Shown here piece after piece: positions 35,346 through 47,358 of a stretch of DNA of 64,000 nt. The notes below the pieces were generated by a model. That model saw only the letters and a list, made by a program, of their open reading frames with translations. It did no database searches and was not told the DNA's origin. The stretch covers positions 1,302,001-1,366,000 of the forward strand of contig JAEVLN010000021.1 of assembly GCA_018350325.1 (NCBI GenBank). Reading direction: 5' to 3'. Numbering within the stretch: position 1 is the first letter of the stretch; the number at the start of each line of letters is the position of its first letter. A program made the translations under genes and the position numbers. The DNA comes from Globodera rostochiensis. Lineage: Eukaryota > Nematoda > Chromadorea > Rhabditida > Heteroderidae.

Positions 35346-36800
35346 GGGGTGATAAGAGAAAATTTACATTTTATCAGCGCATTCCCAAAAACCCCAACAA
35401 AAATCGTCAAGAACACACAAAAGCAGCAGGAACAGCCAAAAGCCATCAAAAAGTTTCAAAGAATCATTAAAAGTTTAGAATTATTGATTTTACAAAAAAA
35501 AGCACCAAAATGATGTTATGGATTAAAGTATTATTTAAAAAATTATATTTTAGTTAATTATTTAATAGACAAAATTTTTAGAAAGCAAAATTATTTGCGT
35601 TATTCGGGCACAAAAAAGTCTAAATTATTAATCTTTAATTCCTCGGAATGTTTGCCACGCGTCATCTTTTAGGCGGCAATGTTTTTGCTCAAATTGGCTG
35701 TCAACCCGATGTTGGCCATCATTCGTTTGTAATCGGCCAATATGTGCCCGCTCACTTCGCATATTTGTCCCATTCATTCTTTGCAACTTTTGCCCTTTCC
35801 CCATTTACATCTTCTTTGTTTAGTGTCCCACCCCCTCAAATATTTCTAAACAAAAATCTAACCTGGACTGGCGCATTTTGATAAAATGGCCATTTTAAAG
35901 ACTTTTTGCCACTATTTGAGCGTTTTTGAAATTTTATTAGAAAAAATGCAATAATTTTGTCAAATCCTTCATAGAATTTCGTGCCTTTTTAGGCCCCTTT
36001 TACCAATTGTTCTTGTCTAAACGTAGCAACCCTACTGATTGATAATTTTATCATATAAAAAACAAGTTATTCCGTTTTTTATATTTCTCCCAGTGCCCTC
36101 ACACCTCACGCCGCTGTCTGTCAAATACTTAAAATATGGTCTAAAAACCCCCCAAATATAGACCAAAAACCCCCAAATATGGACTAAAAACTAAAGAAAG
36201 GACCGATTGAGATTCTCGATCGTAATCTCGATCGGTCCTCACAGACAAAACCCCATATATTATTTTCCAGCAAATTTGGGGTAGGGGGTCGCAAACCCGT
36301 AAGGTACCGTTATTTTTTTAAACACATTTTTTCGAGCCTATTTTTGCTTGTGAACTCAATTTTTAGAGCCTATTTTGGCATTTTTTTCTCGCCTATTTAG
36401 GCGCCTTTTCGAGATTTTTTGACCTAAAAATCTTAGCCCTGGTCATGGCACACAAATTTAAGGATTTCTAATTTTATTTTGGCATTACGTAATTTAAATC
36501 TTCGAGTTCAGAATTTTAATTCTCACCAAACGCCATCTTTGGGTGGGGGGGGGGGGGGGTGAAAAAAAGTCGTTTTCCGAGACTCGAAACCCGAGAGTCG
36601 ACGAGACACAAAGAAACCGAGATTTTTTGAGACTCGAGACTCTCGCGCATCACTAGTAAAGCCCTGCGTTTATCTTTCTGCGCCATCCTTATACCCATCG
36701 TTTTTAATTTTTTTGTCCTAAATTTTCGGAAATTTCAAATTTGAAAATTAATTTCCCAAAAGTGAATGCCTTTTTAATTACATAATTGCCAATTTTACAG

Positions 36801-38946
36801 AACATTTGTGGCCAACTTTGACTACTTGGACTTTTCCGAAGAAGTGCGTCTTTTGCGTGCCAGAATTGCCCAATTGGAACGACAACAAACGATGAATACA
36901 CGAACCTCCTTACGCGCTAAAGGAAATGGTAGGGGAATTTGTTGTTTAAATTCAAAGATGGCTCAAATTTTAAAAACAAAACTGAAATTTTTTGTAGAAA
37001 ATTTTTATTCAGAAGCCGCCAAATTGTCGAAATTTTACGATAAATTTCATTTAAAATGCCTGTTTTTAATTACACTAAAATTGACTTTTTGAAAATATCA
37101 TACAAAGCGGGTTAATCCAAAATTTTGTGTATTAACAGAAGAATTTATTCAGAAGCCGCCAAATTGTCGAAATTTTACGATAAATTTCATTTAAAATGCC
37201 TATTTTTAATTACACTAAAATTGACTTTTTGAAAATATCATACAAAGTCAACGGGTTAATCCAAAATTTTGTGTATTAACAGAAAATTTATTCAGAAGCC
37301 GCCAAATGTGTCGAAAGTGAACGAGTTGAACAGTTGGAATTGGCGCTGACGAAGACGAACAGAAAGTTGGAAGAATTGGGAAACAATTTGAAAGATGAGC
37401 GGGAAAAGGTGGGAAAGTGATAAGAAATTTTATTTAATTTTTTGTCTAAAATTTCGCCAATTAAAACTATAAACGGCAATCCTTAAGAATGGGGATCACT
37501 AATTTTTTTTCAAAAAATAAAAACCTTTTTTACAGTCGTTAGAAAATAGTTTTTAGGGCTGTTCTGTGACGTAGAACCCGAATCTGACCTCCAACCCTCC
37601 GGATATAAATTTTCAGCTCAAATAACAAAGTATGAATTAGGGATCCCCATTCTTCAGGATTGCCCTATAAACATTAATAAATTTTCCTTTAAATTAGAGT
37701 TGGCCGGGATCGGGCGGGATTATCCCCGTTTTTGGAATCCCGATCCTGATCCCGGTTTTTGAAAAGTCGTAATCCCGATCCCGGTCCCGATTCAACATGC
37801 TGATTCCGATCCCGGCTTTCACGATCTCGGTCAATCCCGATCCCGGTTTTTCCAAAAATCCCGATCCCGGCCAACTCTACTTTAAATTACCAATTAAAGG
37901 GAATGCAGCTGAAGGGAGAACTGACAAGGATGGGGAAGAATCAGAACAAGCAGCAACTGAACATCGTCGCTTTGCAGAAGACAGTTGCCGCGTTAAATGC
38001 TAAAATAAATGGAAAAGGTAATTTTAACATTAAAATTTTGTTCAGATTCGAGAAAAAGTGTCTATAATTTTTATAAACTTAAACAATTTGTTGAAAATAA
38101 TAAGGGTTGTTCAGTACCGGTTAAAAACCGGTCAAAGCCACTTTAATAGGGTTTCTTAGGGGCTGAAACCGATAGAAAAATCAAAATTTTTATTGGGACG
38201 AGCATTTAAAGCGGTTCAATTTTTGAAAACCATAGGGGAGACCCTTTTGGTCAACATTTTTGAAGACCTTCTGAAAATATTTTATTTAATGCACTGATAC
38301 GAATTCGTCAATGGCTTAAATTTTTAAAATTAAGAAAAAACGACTTTTTTAAATAACTTCAAAGCCCGATAGTGGGAAAAGTTAGTCAAAAACAAAATAT
38401 AATAAATGTATTTTAATTTTAATTAATTTGTAATCCGTTCAAGTTTTTTAATGCATCGAGACTCGAAACCAAGAAATGACCCCGAGACCCAAAAAAACCT
38501 AGAAATTTCTCCACTCGAGACTTTTTTTGAAAGAATTTTAATTTTAGGTTCACATTGGGAAATTGAAAATTTTTTGCAATTTTTATTATAGTAGGAGTTT
38601 TGGACAAGCGGTACAAATGCACACACTGCTCATTTTCATCTCACCGCGCACAACACCTCAAAATGCATAAGCTTATTCATACTGGAGAGAAACCCCACAA
38701 AGTAATTGCAAAACATTTTGCTCGAGGCATATTCATTAAATGAACACTTTTAGTGCCAAGATTGTGGTCAGCGCTTTCGACAGTCCAACCATCTGGTCAA
38801 TCATCAGCGTGTCCACACGGGGGAGAAGCCATTTAAGGTGAGTGAGACAAAGGCTGGACGATTAATTGAATTTTTAGTGCAATTACTGCGACAAACCGTT
38901 CACCCAGCGTTCAAGTTTGAACAGACATTTAGGCCGCTTTCACTGA
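36801..38946 (+). CDS. coiled-coil protein ending in three C2H2 zinc fingers (SPRY-family mosaic)
   Basis: Exons 36801-36928, 37296-37408, 37900-38017, 38592-38701, 38754-38837 and 38878-38946 join in phase; the first coding exon is not found. The first three match the N-terminal and coiled-coil exons of the SPRY genes ([19 protein letters not shown] against the [16 protein letters not shown] of the plus-strand gene; [12 protein letters not shown] against the minus gene; both end INGK at a phase-1 donor). Where SPRY should follow, the next exon instead gives [41 protein letters not shown] and [17 protein letters not shown] with TGEKP linkers, three canonical C2H2 fingers, stop at 38946. The fingers imply DNA binding. 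It may be a true chimera or two adjacent gene pieces; the in-frame phase-1 junction favours a chimera. The 36801 acceptor is one base out of phase with the paralogues, so the start may be broken. Confidence 0.6.
36996..37300 (+). repeat. three tandem copies of a splice-acceptor segment
   Basis: A unit of about 143 bp is present at 36996-37137 and 37138-37280, and its first part again at 37281 onward. Each copy contains TTCAGAAGCCGCCAAA, the 3' splice site and first codons of the exon beginning at 37296. Only the third copy continues into the long open exon; the first two diverge after the first few codons. Confidence 0.85.
37695..37879. mobile_element. hAT-like MITE with CCCGATCCCGG interior
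   Basis: The termini TAGAGTTGGCCGGGATCGGG and its inverse CCCGATCCCGGCCAACTCTA are flanked by the exact 8-bp duplication CTTTAAAT (37687-37694 and 37880-37887). It is 185 bp long, in an intron of the zinc-finger mosaic. The interior is itself composed of repeated AATCCCGATCCCGG motifs. Confidence 0.92.
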
Positions 38947-41548
38947 AAACTGCCCAGAGCGATTTATTGTTGCCTTGCAGGCTCAAAACAAACATTTTTC
39001 AATTGCTGTAGCATAAATAAATATTCATTAATAACAACACTTTTTCCAATTAAATATTGTTGGTATAATCCATTCTTTTCCCCGGTAGGCAAAAATTGGA
39101 CAAAGCGGAAAGGCGTTAAAACCGATTTAAATTAGCCTTGAAATTAGCAAAAATGCACTGATCATAAACTTGACCAAATGGCCAGTCCAACTCATAGATG
39201 AAATCCTTTTCTTTTTCACTTTTCACAGTTGCAAATCAAATTTTGAACTAATTGTATCAATTTGGGGGTGGGCGGGGGGGGGGTAGGTGGTTTCCCTTTC
39301 CTCTTTTTTCGCGGAAGAATTTTGTTTTTATAATAAATTGCTAGTTTTTCAGTAAATATAAACAAAAGTTTGTTTTAAAATATTTTTAGGGCTTGGGTCT
39401 GACGGTGCATTTTGTGCATCAAAAAACGTAATACCATATAAAGTCTTCTCAAAGTGGAAGTGCAGCTTTGGCCCAGAGACCGGACGGGATCGGGACCTTC
39501 GAATTCGGGATCCTGACCGTTCATTTTGCTCTCCTAATTTGTCATCCGCCTTAAAATTCAAATTGTTCCACCACTGGTCAAGCGAATCCACTACAAATTC
39601 TTCGTCTTCAAATGGCACTTCCTTCTCGCATTGCTCACATTTGGGTGTTTGGTGTCTTTTGAACTCAACGAAAACCTACTCCTCCCTAGTGCTCGGCACG
39701 ATACGATATTTCGATAAAAATATCGCGATATATCGCGATATTTATATCGAAATATCGTCCGATATATCGTATCGGAAAAATGTTAGGAATTCGATATTTT
39801 TCGATATCGATATTTTATCGAAATATCGTTCGATATATCGTATCGAAAAGTTAAAATATCGCGATATTTTATCGCGTTTGTTCACTCAAAAAATGTATCA
39901 CAATTTAAATGGATTATATTGATTTACAGTTTGAATTTTGTTTGAGACATACTTTTGACAAACAATTTCAGTTCTTTTTTAGTGGGGTTACCCGATTATA
40001 TCCACAGCTTAGTGGTATGTCTTTTCGGTGAGTTTAACTTTTCGTCTGGCTTCTAACCCTCTTGACTGGAAGCAATTATTTTTCTTTCGTCTCTTGTCAC
40101 CTACACTTCCCTGATTAATAAAATTTTTTAAATAAATTTTTTAATAATTTCAATTAAAATACGCGCAAAAGACAAATTTTTTTAAAAATTCATCGCATCT
40201 TTTTTTTTCGTCAAATTTTAACAAAGGTTGCCAATTTTTGTAAAAATTCCCACGCCGGCGCCTATCGGCACCGCCGGACATCCTCCACTCTCATGTAAAC
40301 CAATTTGTTTTGAAAATTTTTCCGATCCCAAAATGCTTAATTTTGCAAAAAATGTTGGTGAAATTTCATTTACAAAAAGCCCAAAATTTTCCGACGCACC
40401 TGTCGGAATCGTCGGGCTCTCACGATTTTCTTTAAAAGGATGGATTCTCATAGTGGAGTTGAAGAGTTAAAAATTTGAACTTTTTATTGTTGCGTTTTTA
40501 TGACTTTTTTTGCATATTAGTCAAAAAAAAATTTGCGAAAAATATCGCGATATATCGGTTTTTTTTTCGATATTTTTCGATACCGATATTTTATCGAAAT
40601 ATCGTTCGATATATCGTATCGGAAAAATGTTAGGAATTCGATATTTTTCGATACCGATATTTTATCGAAATATCGTTCGATATATCGTATCGATGCCATT
40701 GCCGAGCACTACTCCTCCCTTCACTATTTGCTAAAAGAACAACAACATTTTTGGCAAATCGAAATAAAAATACAACAGTATTTTTTGATAGTTGTGTGGT
40801 GAGCGGATGCCATTCTTCGATCATTTAGGCTAAAGAGCGCATTTACGAGTGAGGGGGGGGGAGAGGGTGAATCATTGAGCCCAGACAATTCCCGAGGGCT
40901 AAACGAGATTCTTCTTTTTTCAGCATTTCAGGACAAGATCTCCGTAACATCAGTCCATAAAAATGCAGCAGATGGAATCGCGGAGATCTCAGCCTGCCCT
41001 CGACATTTCCGAATTGGTTTTTGTGCTCCCCCTGTGGCCCAGATCCTTTTTGGATCTTCAAAACAACATATTTGGCGCTGGAATGAGCAAAAAGAACACA
41101 ATTTTAGGTTAAAAACAAATTTTAAAATCTGCTTGACCTCGGCCAGCTGATGAGTTGAAACATATTTGTTGCTTCACCCATAGGACCAAGCCAAGTTTTG
41201 CCCACATCAATGTAATCATTGTCAGTTGTTTAAATAAATGTAACCAAAATATGTGGACGGGGGGGAAGAAAAAAATGGTTAGTAAAAGCGTAAGAAAGAA
41301 AGGGATTAGGCACGTATTTTTAAGACACCTGGCATAGAAATTGGAACTCCAAATTCGACAAATACGGACAGAAAGGAACCGGCCAAGGACATACAGAATT
41401 TCATTTAAAAAAAACGGAACAATTTCTGAAAAATATTCACGGCAAAAAGATCAAAAAACAACGGAATACGGACGGAGGGGGGGGGGGAGGGGGGAATTGC
41501 ATTGGCACTAACAATGTGTACCCATTAAATGTCTCACACATCAAACTG
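38947..41548. other. intergenic with one large element and an orphan exon
   Basis: On the minus strand about 39684 down to 39537 is open and protein-like, with a CEQCEKEV motif followed by the acidic FEDEEFVVDSLDQWW. Its acceptor-like TAG lies directly beside a transposon insertion at 39687. It may be the remnant of a gene split by that element. The rest holds homopolymers, a GC-palindrome copy near 40255 and no supported gene. Confidence 0.4.
39687..40711. mobile_element. 1-kb hAT-like element with ATATCG-rich arms
   Basis: It begins TAGTGCTCGGCACGATACG and ends CGTATCGATGCCATTGCCGAGCACTA (shown here only as the termini), with the exact 8-bp duplication CTCCTCCC (39679-39686 and 40712-40719). 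Both arms are dense in TATCGATATTTTATCG, self-complementary sequence that gives spurious Ile/Tyr/Arg/Ser-rich frames. The middle is AT-rich without a transposase. Confidence 0.9.
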
Positions 41549-42494
41549 TCAGCAAAACAAAGAAATGCGCGCCCCTCCACGAAAGCAAGAGCATCTTCCG
41601 GCATCGCCGTCAGGTTCAACCTCAAAATACAAAACAAAAAAATTAAACCTTTGAATTTGTATTTAATAAAAAGAACATTTTAACCAATTAAAACCCCCTA
41701 CAGTAAGAGCATTTTTCGCTTTGAGCTCATCAAGAAAGCGCTCGCGCCAAACAGTTGCGTCAAATTCGTCCGCCGCCTTAACAACGAGAAAATATGTTCA
41801 TGTAGTACACAAGAACGTACCGTACCGGAGGGGGGGGGGGGGGTCACTCCAAGGACGTAGCCAGGGGGGGGGGAATTCCCCCCCCCCCGAAATGAAATTT
41901 GAGGAAAAAAAAACAAGAGGGGGGACCCTATTGTTTTATACTTTTACAATTTTTTGATCAATTTTCTTAACAAACTGCCATCAAAATCAAAAAAAATTTA
42001 CCGGGGCCGCTCCTGGCGCTCAGATGGGTGCCACCTTAGCGCCGCGCTCAGATTGACCAATTCCCCGCCCCGAAATTTTCTAGCTACGTCCCTGGGTCAC
42101 TCAAGCGTAATTTTTTGACCAATTTCTTAACAAATATCGTTAAATCTTCAAAAATTACGTCCCTGCTCCACCCCATCCCATTGCACACACATTCTGCATT
42201 TTGATCGTTTTCCACTGAGCGATGATTATGTCGTGATGCTTTTGCATTTCGGTGCCCCATTCATAGGTGACTCCGGACTGTCTGAGCCTAAAGCAAAAAA
42301 TAAAATTAACATTTTTTAATTAAAATTAAAGAACAATTGCGTTGCCTAAATAAGCCAAAAAGCAAATTAAAAAAGGCCCACTTTTCCCGATGCGCCCTCT
42401 TTAATTCGATCAATCGCGCGCGTGTCGCACCCAAATGCGCTTCGTAGTCGCGGCGAAGGCGCTTAGCGGTCCAATCACTGCCAGTGGAAAGCAT
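41549..42494 (-). CDS. small basic helical protein, unknown
   Basis: Four exons with consistent phases: 42382-42494 (ATG at 42494), 42191-42287, 41702-41776, 41549-41620; 118 residues. The first half is a highly charged helix (AKRLRRDYEAHLGATRAR, then ELKRAHREK), followed by a central QKHHDIIIAQWKTIKM segment, VWRERFLDELKAK, and a Cys-containing tail. No signal peptide, membrane segment or known domain was recognised. The intron between exons 2 and 3 holds a hAT-like element (41850-42094). The last exon has weaker composition. It may instead be an internal part of a larger gene with the exons at 43.3-45.4 kb. Confidence 0.5.
41850..42094. mobile_element. hAT-like MITE (CAAGGACGTAGC termini)
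   Basis: It begins CAAGGACGTAGCCAGG and ends CTAGCTACGTCCCTG, inverted repeats, with the exact 8-bp duplication GGTCACTC (41842-41849 and 42095-42102). The left end is followed by long G and C runs, seen in several related insertions (for example near 42690, 43520 and 44012). Confidence 0.9.
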
Positions 42495-43306
42495 TTTTTC
42501 GTCCGAAAATTGTTGCGGAACAAGTTCGGACCTTAATAGCGTTTAATTTATTTTGTTATAGGCTATATACAATCCATCATTCAATCTGAGTTAAGCAAAA
42601 TTCTAATAAATAATTATGGCAATGAACTGGTGGCCACAATATCGGGTTTATTCACCCACCCGATACAATTCATGAATGGGTAAATTCAGGCCCGTAACTA
42701 GGGAGGGGGGGGGCAAGTGGGCCAGGGACCCTCCCCCCCCCCCCCCCCGAAATGTTTTTTGAGGAAATAAAACAAGAGGGGGGGGGGGGGAAACGCAATT
42801 TTTAAACAAAAATGTTAAAAACAAAAATTTAACGAAAATCGAACTTTTTTTTTGGAAAAAACTGCTTAAAAAAATACAATAAAACGCAAAAATGCACCCC
42901 AAAGAATCGACTTTTTTGGCTTTGCCCCCCCCCCCCCCCTCGGAAATTTTTTCTGATTGAGGCTCTGTTCACATTATATTGTTGGCAATTCGATCCACAT
43001 CGTTTTCCCGTTCTTCGTTTTCCATCAACCACTTGTTGTTTCTGTTAAAAAATGTGCGTTTTGTAAGTAAATGTAAAAGAAACATTTACAAGTTAAGAGT
43101 AGGGGTGGCGAAAATAAAATTTTTCATTTTCGAAAACGAAACAAAAATTTTTTTTTTGTTCAAACAACGCGAATATCAATACTTTTCAATCAAGACCTCA
43201 AAAATTCTCGTCGACCAAGGTATTGATCGAGATTTTTTAAAATAAAAGTCGGATCGAGATTATCGATCCGAGTTCCTGGGACCGATCGGCCCGGGCTCTA
43301 GTCCAC

Positions 43307-45414
43307 TTGCTTTTTAATGAATCCGTGTATGTGGACGATGCTGTTCACCAGTTCTCTCATCACTTCGTGGCGCGAGCCGGCGCCGGTGGCACGCAGCACA
43401 GAGTTCTCGCCCACCCACGGGGAAAGTCTGGCACGATCATGCGAAATTCTCTGTTTCTTAAAAAACACAAATTACATTTAGGCACGTATTTAAAGGTGGG
43501 CGAGGGGTACACGGCAAGGGCGTAGCCAGGGGGGGCTGTAGCCCCCCCCCCACAGAAATGAAATTTGTGAAAAAAAAATCCATGGGGACCCTATTGTTTT
43601 GCAAAATAGGTTATTTTTTGGACCAATTTTCTTTAAAAATCTTCAAAAATTTTCTCGGCGGCGCCTATCGGCACCGCCGACCCCCGCACACCATCAAAAA
43701 AAATTTAGTATTTTCGAAAAATTCGAATTTCGGCAAAGATCGATTTTCATAATTTTTTAAACAAAAAAGTTAACAATTTTCAAAAAAATTGCTAAACAAA
43801 AATGCAATAAAAAGCAAAAAAGGCACCCAAAAATCGACTTTTTCTTGAATCAACCCCCCCTGAAAAAAAATCCTAGGGGTAAATACCACCCCAAGATTTT
43901 TTTGCAAAAAACAATCAAACGAATTAATTTGGCTTTTTAGACATCAGATTCGAATTCTACGCATCAGAAAACCCGGAAACGACATATTTTTTTTAATTTG
44001 GGACCCCCATTCAGGCACGTATTTAGGGGGGGGGGGGAGGGGGGGGTACGAAGGGTCACGTACCCCCCCCCCCCCCCCCCCCCCCCCCTCCCCAAAGGAA
44101 AATGTAAGGAAAAAACCATAGGAGGGACCCTTTTAATTTACGTAGTTTTTGACCAATTTTCTGCATTTTTAGAAATTGCTTAAATGAATAAAAAAACGAA
44201 AAATGCACCCCATATAGCGAAAAATTTTCAAAAAAATTGCTTTTAAAAATACAATAACCCCCAAAAACAAAATCGAACATTTTTTCTGTACCTCCTCCAA
44301 AGCAAAATGCTAAATACGTGCCTGCCCCCATTCTTTGGGATTACCGCAAAATTCGTTTTTTTGAACTCCTTGATTGTTTTTTTGCACATGGCAGGACAAA
44401 ATCCATTCATAATTGCTTTATTTCGACGTAAAAAAAATTAACTTCATTCATGTATTCCGGTAGTGCGGCCGGATTGACTTCAAGATGCGCCTCCTATAAC
44501 ATTAATTTTTAATTTAACTAATCGAAATAAAAAAAAAATCTTTTAAAAAACATAAAACTCAAAACAAGAGGGGGGGGGGGGACCCTTTTGTTTTGCACTT
44601 TAACAATTTTTTGACCAATTTTTGTTAACAAATTGCCATCAAAAGTCAAAAAAATTTGTTTTTTTGAAAAATTCCTTCAAATAAAATGTGCTGGTGCTCA
44701 GATGGGAAAGCCATCTGGCTACGGGCCTGCCCCTACCCAACCATTCTCCAGAAAAAATTAAAAAAAAAACATTTTTCCCCATAATACCGAACCGGAAATT
44801 CCGTCCGAATGGTGCGTTCCCTACACACAAAAACAAAATTCACAACAAAAAACTCCTCAAAGGAATAAAAACTTTTTTTAAACTTTTGGGGGGGGGGGGG
44901 ACCTAAGCTCAAAAAAAAATGCCAAAAAATGATCACCTTTTCGATGGCTCTCATTTTACCAGGCAACCGGGGATGGTAACGCTGGACAAGCTCGTTGACG
45001 CACCGATCGGAAAATTCCTTAAAAAATTTTTGTTTTTTTGAAATTTTTGTGTGCTTTGATTTTGTCCTCAACCTAAAAATGGAGTCTTTTTTCAGGTTTT
45101 CAAAATGTTTTGTTAACCAACAATTTCGTTTGTCGACAAGTCTGAAAAATTCGAACCTTCCATTTCCCGTGCAGTTTTCGGACATGGGAAATGCAATTGT
45201 TGTTGATTCCATCGGACAACAGCAGCAGACGCGAGGCATGTTCAAGAGGCAAAGCGGAGAATAACTTAAATTTAGATTAAAAATTTGTTTAAAAAAATAA
45301 ATTGTTTTATTTAATTTAAAACAAATTGTAAACTTCGCATTGTAATTCCAACGGCAAACGCCGACGTCGAATTTGCGACTCATCCGATGTGTTTAATGCA
45401 ATGGCATTAGCCAT
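43307..45414 (-). CDS. tentative F-box-like protein, fragmentary model
   Basis: Exons 45334-45414 (ATG at 45414), 45157-45264 and 44937-45017 join in phase 0 and read RRRRLPLELQCELFSALPLE, then LLLLSDGINNNCISHVRKLH, a pattern like a nematode F-box (LPxEL...LPxxxxxRLLLLSD). F-box proteins recruit substrates to SCF ubiquitin ligases. Further phase-0 exons on the same strand at 44443-44493 (EAHLEVNPAALPEYMNE) and 43307-43450 (VGENSVLRATGAGSRHEVMR) may continue it, but the 44780-44830 segment between them does not fit by phase and no clean C-terminus was found. Several transposons sit inside the region. The F-box call rests on pattern only; the protein could be unrelated. Confidence 0.35.
44012..44324. 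mobile_element. hAT-like MITE (CAGGCACGTATTTAG termini)
   Basis: It begins CAGGCACGTATTTAGGGG and ends CTAAATACGTGCCTG, flanked by the exact 8-bp duplication CCCCCATT (44004-44011 and 44325-44332). The interior has very long G and C runs. It is 313 bp with no genes. Confidence 0.92.
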
Positions 45415-45665
45415 TATGTTTAGTCTAAAAACTTAAAAAACAGAAAATTAGAGCAATTGAAAAAATCATCCCCTTTTTTTGAAGAAAAATAAAATTCTTA
45501 AAAGCATGCAAAACGTGTTTCTAGGGGTTTTGGGGATCGTAGAATCTCCGAACTGACAAATGAGCTCCATCTCGACCTTTTTGTGGCAAAAATTAGATTT
45601 TTGGCATTTTTAATATGTTCTTCATTCAGAAATGGATAAATTATATTATTCATTCAATTCCTTTC

Positions 45666-46521
45666 TAGAGCCCGGCGGGAACGGGATTCCCGCGGGAAAA
45701 GTACGGGAATCCCGGTCCCGTTCCCGTCTTTTTCGCCGGGCGGGATTTTTTACGGGAACGGGAAAAAGACGGGATTCCCGTTCGGGATTCCCGTCCCGTT
45801 CTTTTTGAAAACCCCGTTCCCGTTCCCGGAAATTTTATTTCAGTATTTTTCCCGTTCCCGTTTATTTTTCTTGGCGAAATGTTTTCAAAAATTTAACAAT
45901 TTTGTACCAATTTTCATCACAAAAATGCTTAAGTTTCAAAATTTTTTAACGGCGGCGCCTATCGGCACCGCCGAACCCACCCAAAATGTGCCATATTCTG
46001 TTGGTTTCTGATTTTCTGAATCAATTAAGATTTCAAAAGCTTAAAAAAACTTCCGTATTTTTAAGATTTTGGTAGCAAATCTCTTATCAAATTGAGCAAA
46101 AAATGCAAAATTTTCTCGGCGGCGCCTATCGGCACCGCCGACCCTCCCCCCCTCCACCTCGAGAAAAAAATTCTCAAAAATTTGAATTTTGAAAAATTCG
46201 CAAAGCGGAAAAAATTCGAAAATTTTGAGCAATTTTCTTAACAAAAATGTTTTAAAAATTTTCCGACGGCGCCTATCGGCGTTGTCGGACCCTCCAATTG
46301 TATATCAGAAATTTATCTCAAAGTGCCCGCCAAAATAATTTCGAAAAATTCTTAGTTTAAAAATTTTCAAAATTTTTCCCGTTCCCGCGGGATTCCCGTT
46401 AAAAATTGAACGGGATTTCTACGGGAACGGGAAAAAGACGGGATTCCCGTTCGGGATTCCCGTCCCGTTCTTTTTGAAAACCCCGTTCCCGTTCCCGGAA
46501 ATTTTTTTTTACCGGGCTCTA
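45666..46521. mobile_element. hAT-like element with CCCGTTCCCG arms
   Basis: It begins TAGAGCCCGGCGGGAACGGG and ends TTACCGGGCTCTA, with the exact 8-bp duplication TTCCTTTC (45658-45665 and 46522-46529). Both flanking arms carry GGGATTCCCGTTCGGGATTCCCG in the same orientation, here about 730 bp apart. The centre has three copies of the GC palindrome GGCGCCTATCGGC (near 45955, 46122 and 46266). Confidence 0.9.
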
Positions 46522-47358
46522 TTCCTTTCGCATAGCGCGTCATTTTTGCATTTTATTACCGCAAAAACCATTTTGCCAAATAATAAAAGTAAAGAAAAAG
46601 AATGCTAAATTCAAAAATTATGCAGTTGGTCGCAGGCCTAAAAAATGACAAGCAAATATTTTAATCATTTAAATTTTAAAACACGGCGGCCGTGCCTCGG
46701 GAGTTTAAAAAAAAATTTTCTAACAAATATTGTCAAGGATTTGGTCCAAAAAATTGTTTTGTTTTGTTGCCACAGGGTTGTTGCAAAATTTGCTTTAAAA
46801 AAATTTTTAGTTTAATTTCAGTAAACACAAATTTCAGAAATCCGTACGTAGCGATAGTCGTTGGACTGCTTGTACTTGTCCCCTCGAATGAAGTTTAGTT
46901 AAAAAAACCGAAACGGCGGTCAAAATGGCGAGGAAAATGCCATGCCTAATACGGAGATGGACGGTGAGGGGGGGGGGGGGGGAGGGAGAACCGGGTGCCA
47001 TGAGCAAAATTCCAAAAACATGTCAAAATCGATAAATAATTCCAAAAAGTTTACGGTGTTAAATTAAAGAATATTTGTATTTATCACCCGCCAAATATTG
47101 GACTTTAAGTAAACCCAATTCGTCAATTTGGGGCATTGACCAATTTAAATTGAATACCTATTTAGTAACTATAATAGGGGAGGGGGGAATTTGTTGAGCA
47201 CCAAAAATGGAAAGGTCGATCAAATATCTCAAGATTATCCACAAACAAAGCGCTTAGGTCGATTCAAAATTTGAAATATTTTAATACACAAAAAGTGGCA
47301 AAATGCGTCGTTGGTTTATCCGAGTGGTGATCACTGATCCAAAAAAATTATACTAGAA
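46522..47358. other. intergenic, no gene seen
   Basis: AT-rich with G runs near 46970 and 47180. It lies downstream of the peroxidase stop at 47359. The short open frames lack splice partners and protein-like composition. Confidence 0.5.

Larger units (their letters stand above)
32549..36800. other. intergenic, repeat-rich, 4.2 kb
   Basis: No gene is firmly supported here. It contains the GC-armed inverted element at 33250-33925, a GC-palindrome copy near 33995, an orphan first-exon-like frame (34067-34366, -), a purine-rich tract (35080-35345), and a probable TIR-element right end near 36430 (AAATCTTAGCCCTG). The rest is AT-rich. Confidence 0.5.

Noticed and set aside
35047..35470. Lys/Glu-rich frames on the plus strand
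   Set aside because: They are caused by a purine-rich low-complexity tract with no splice context or conserved motif.
39539..40802. Ile/Tyr/Arg/Ser-rich frames on both strands
   Set aside because: They are translations of the self-complementary ATATCG-rich arms of the 39687-40711 element.
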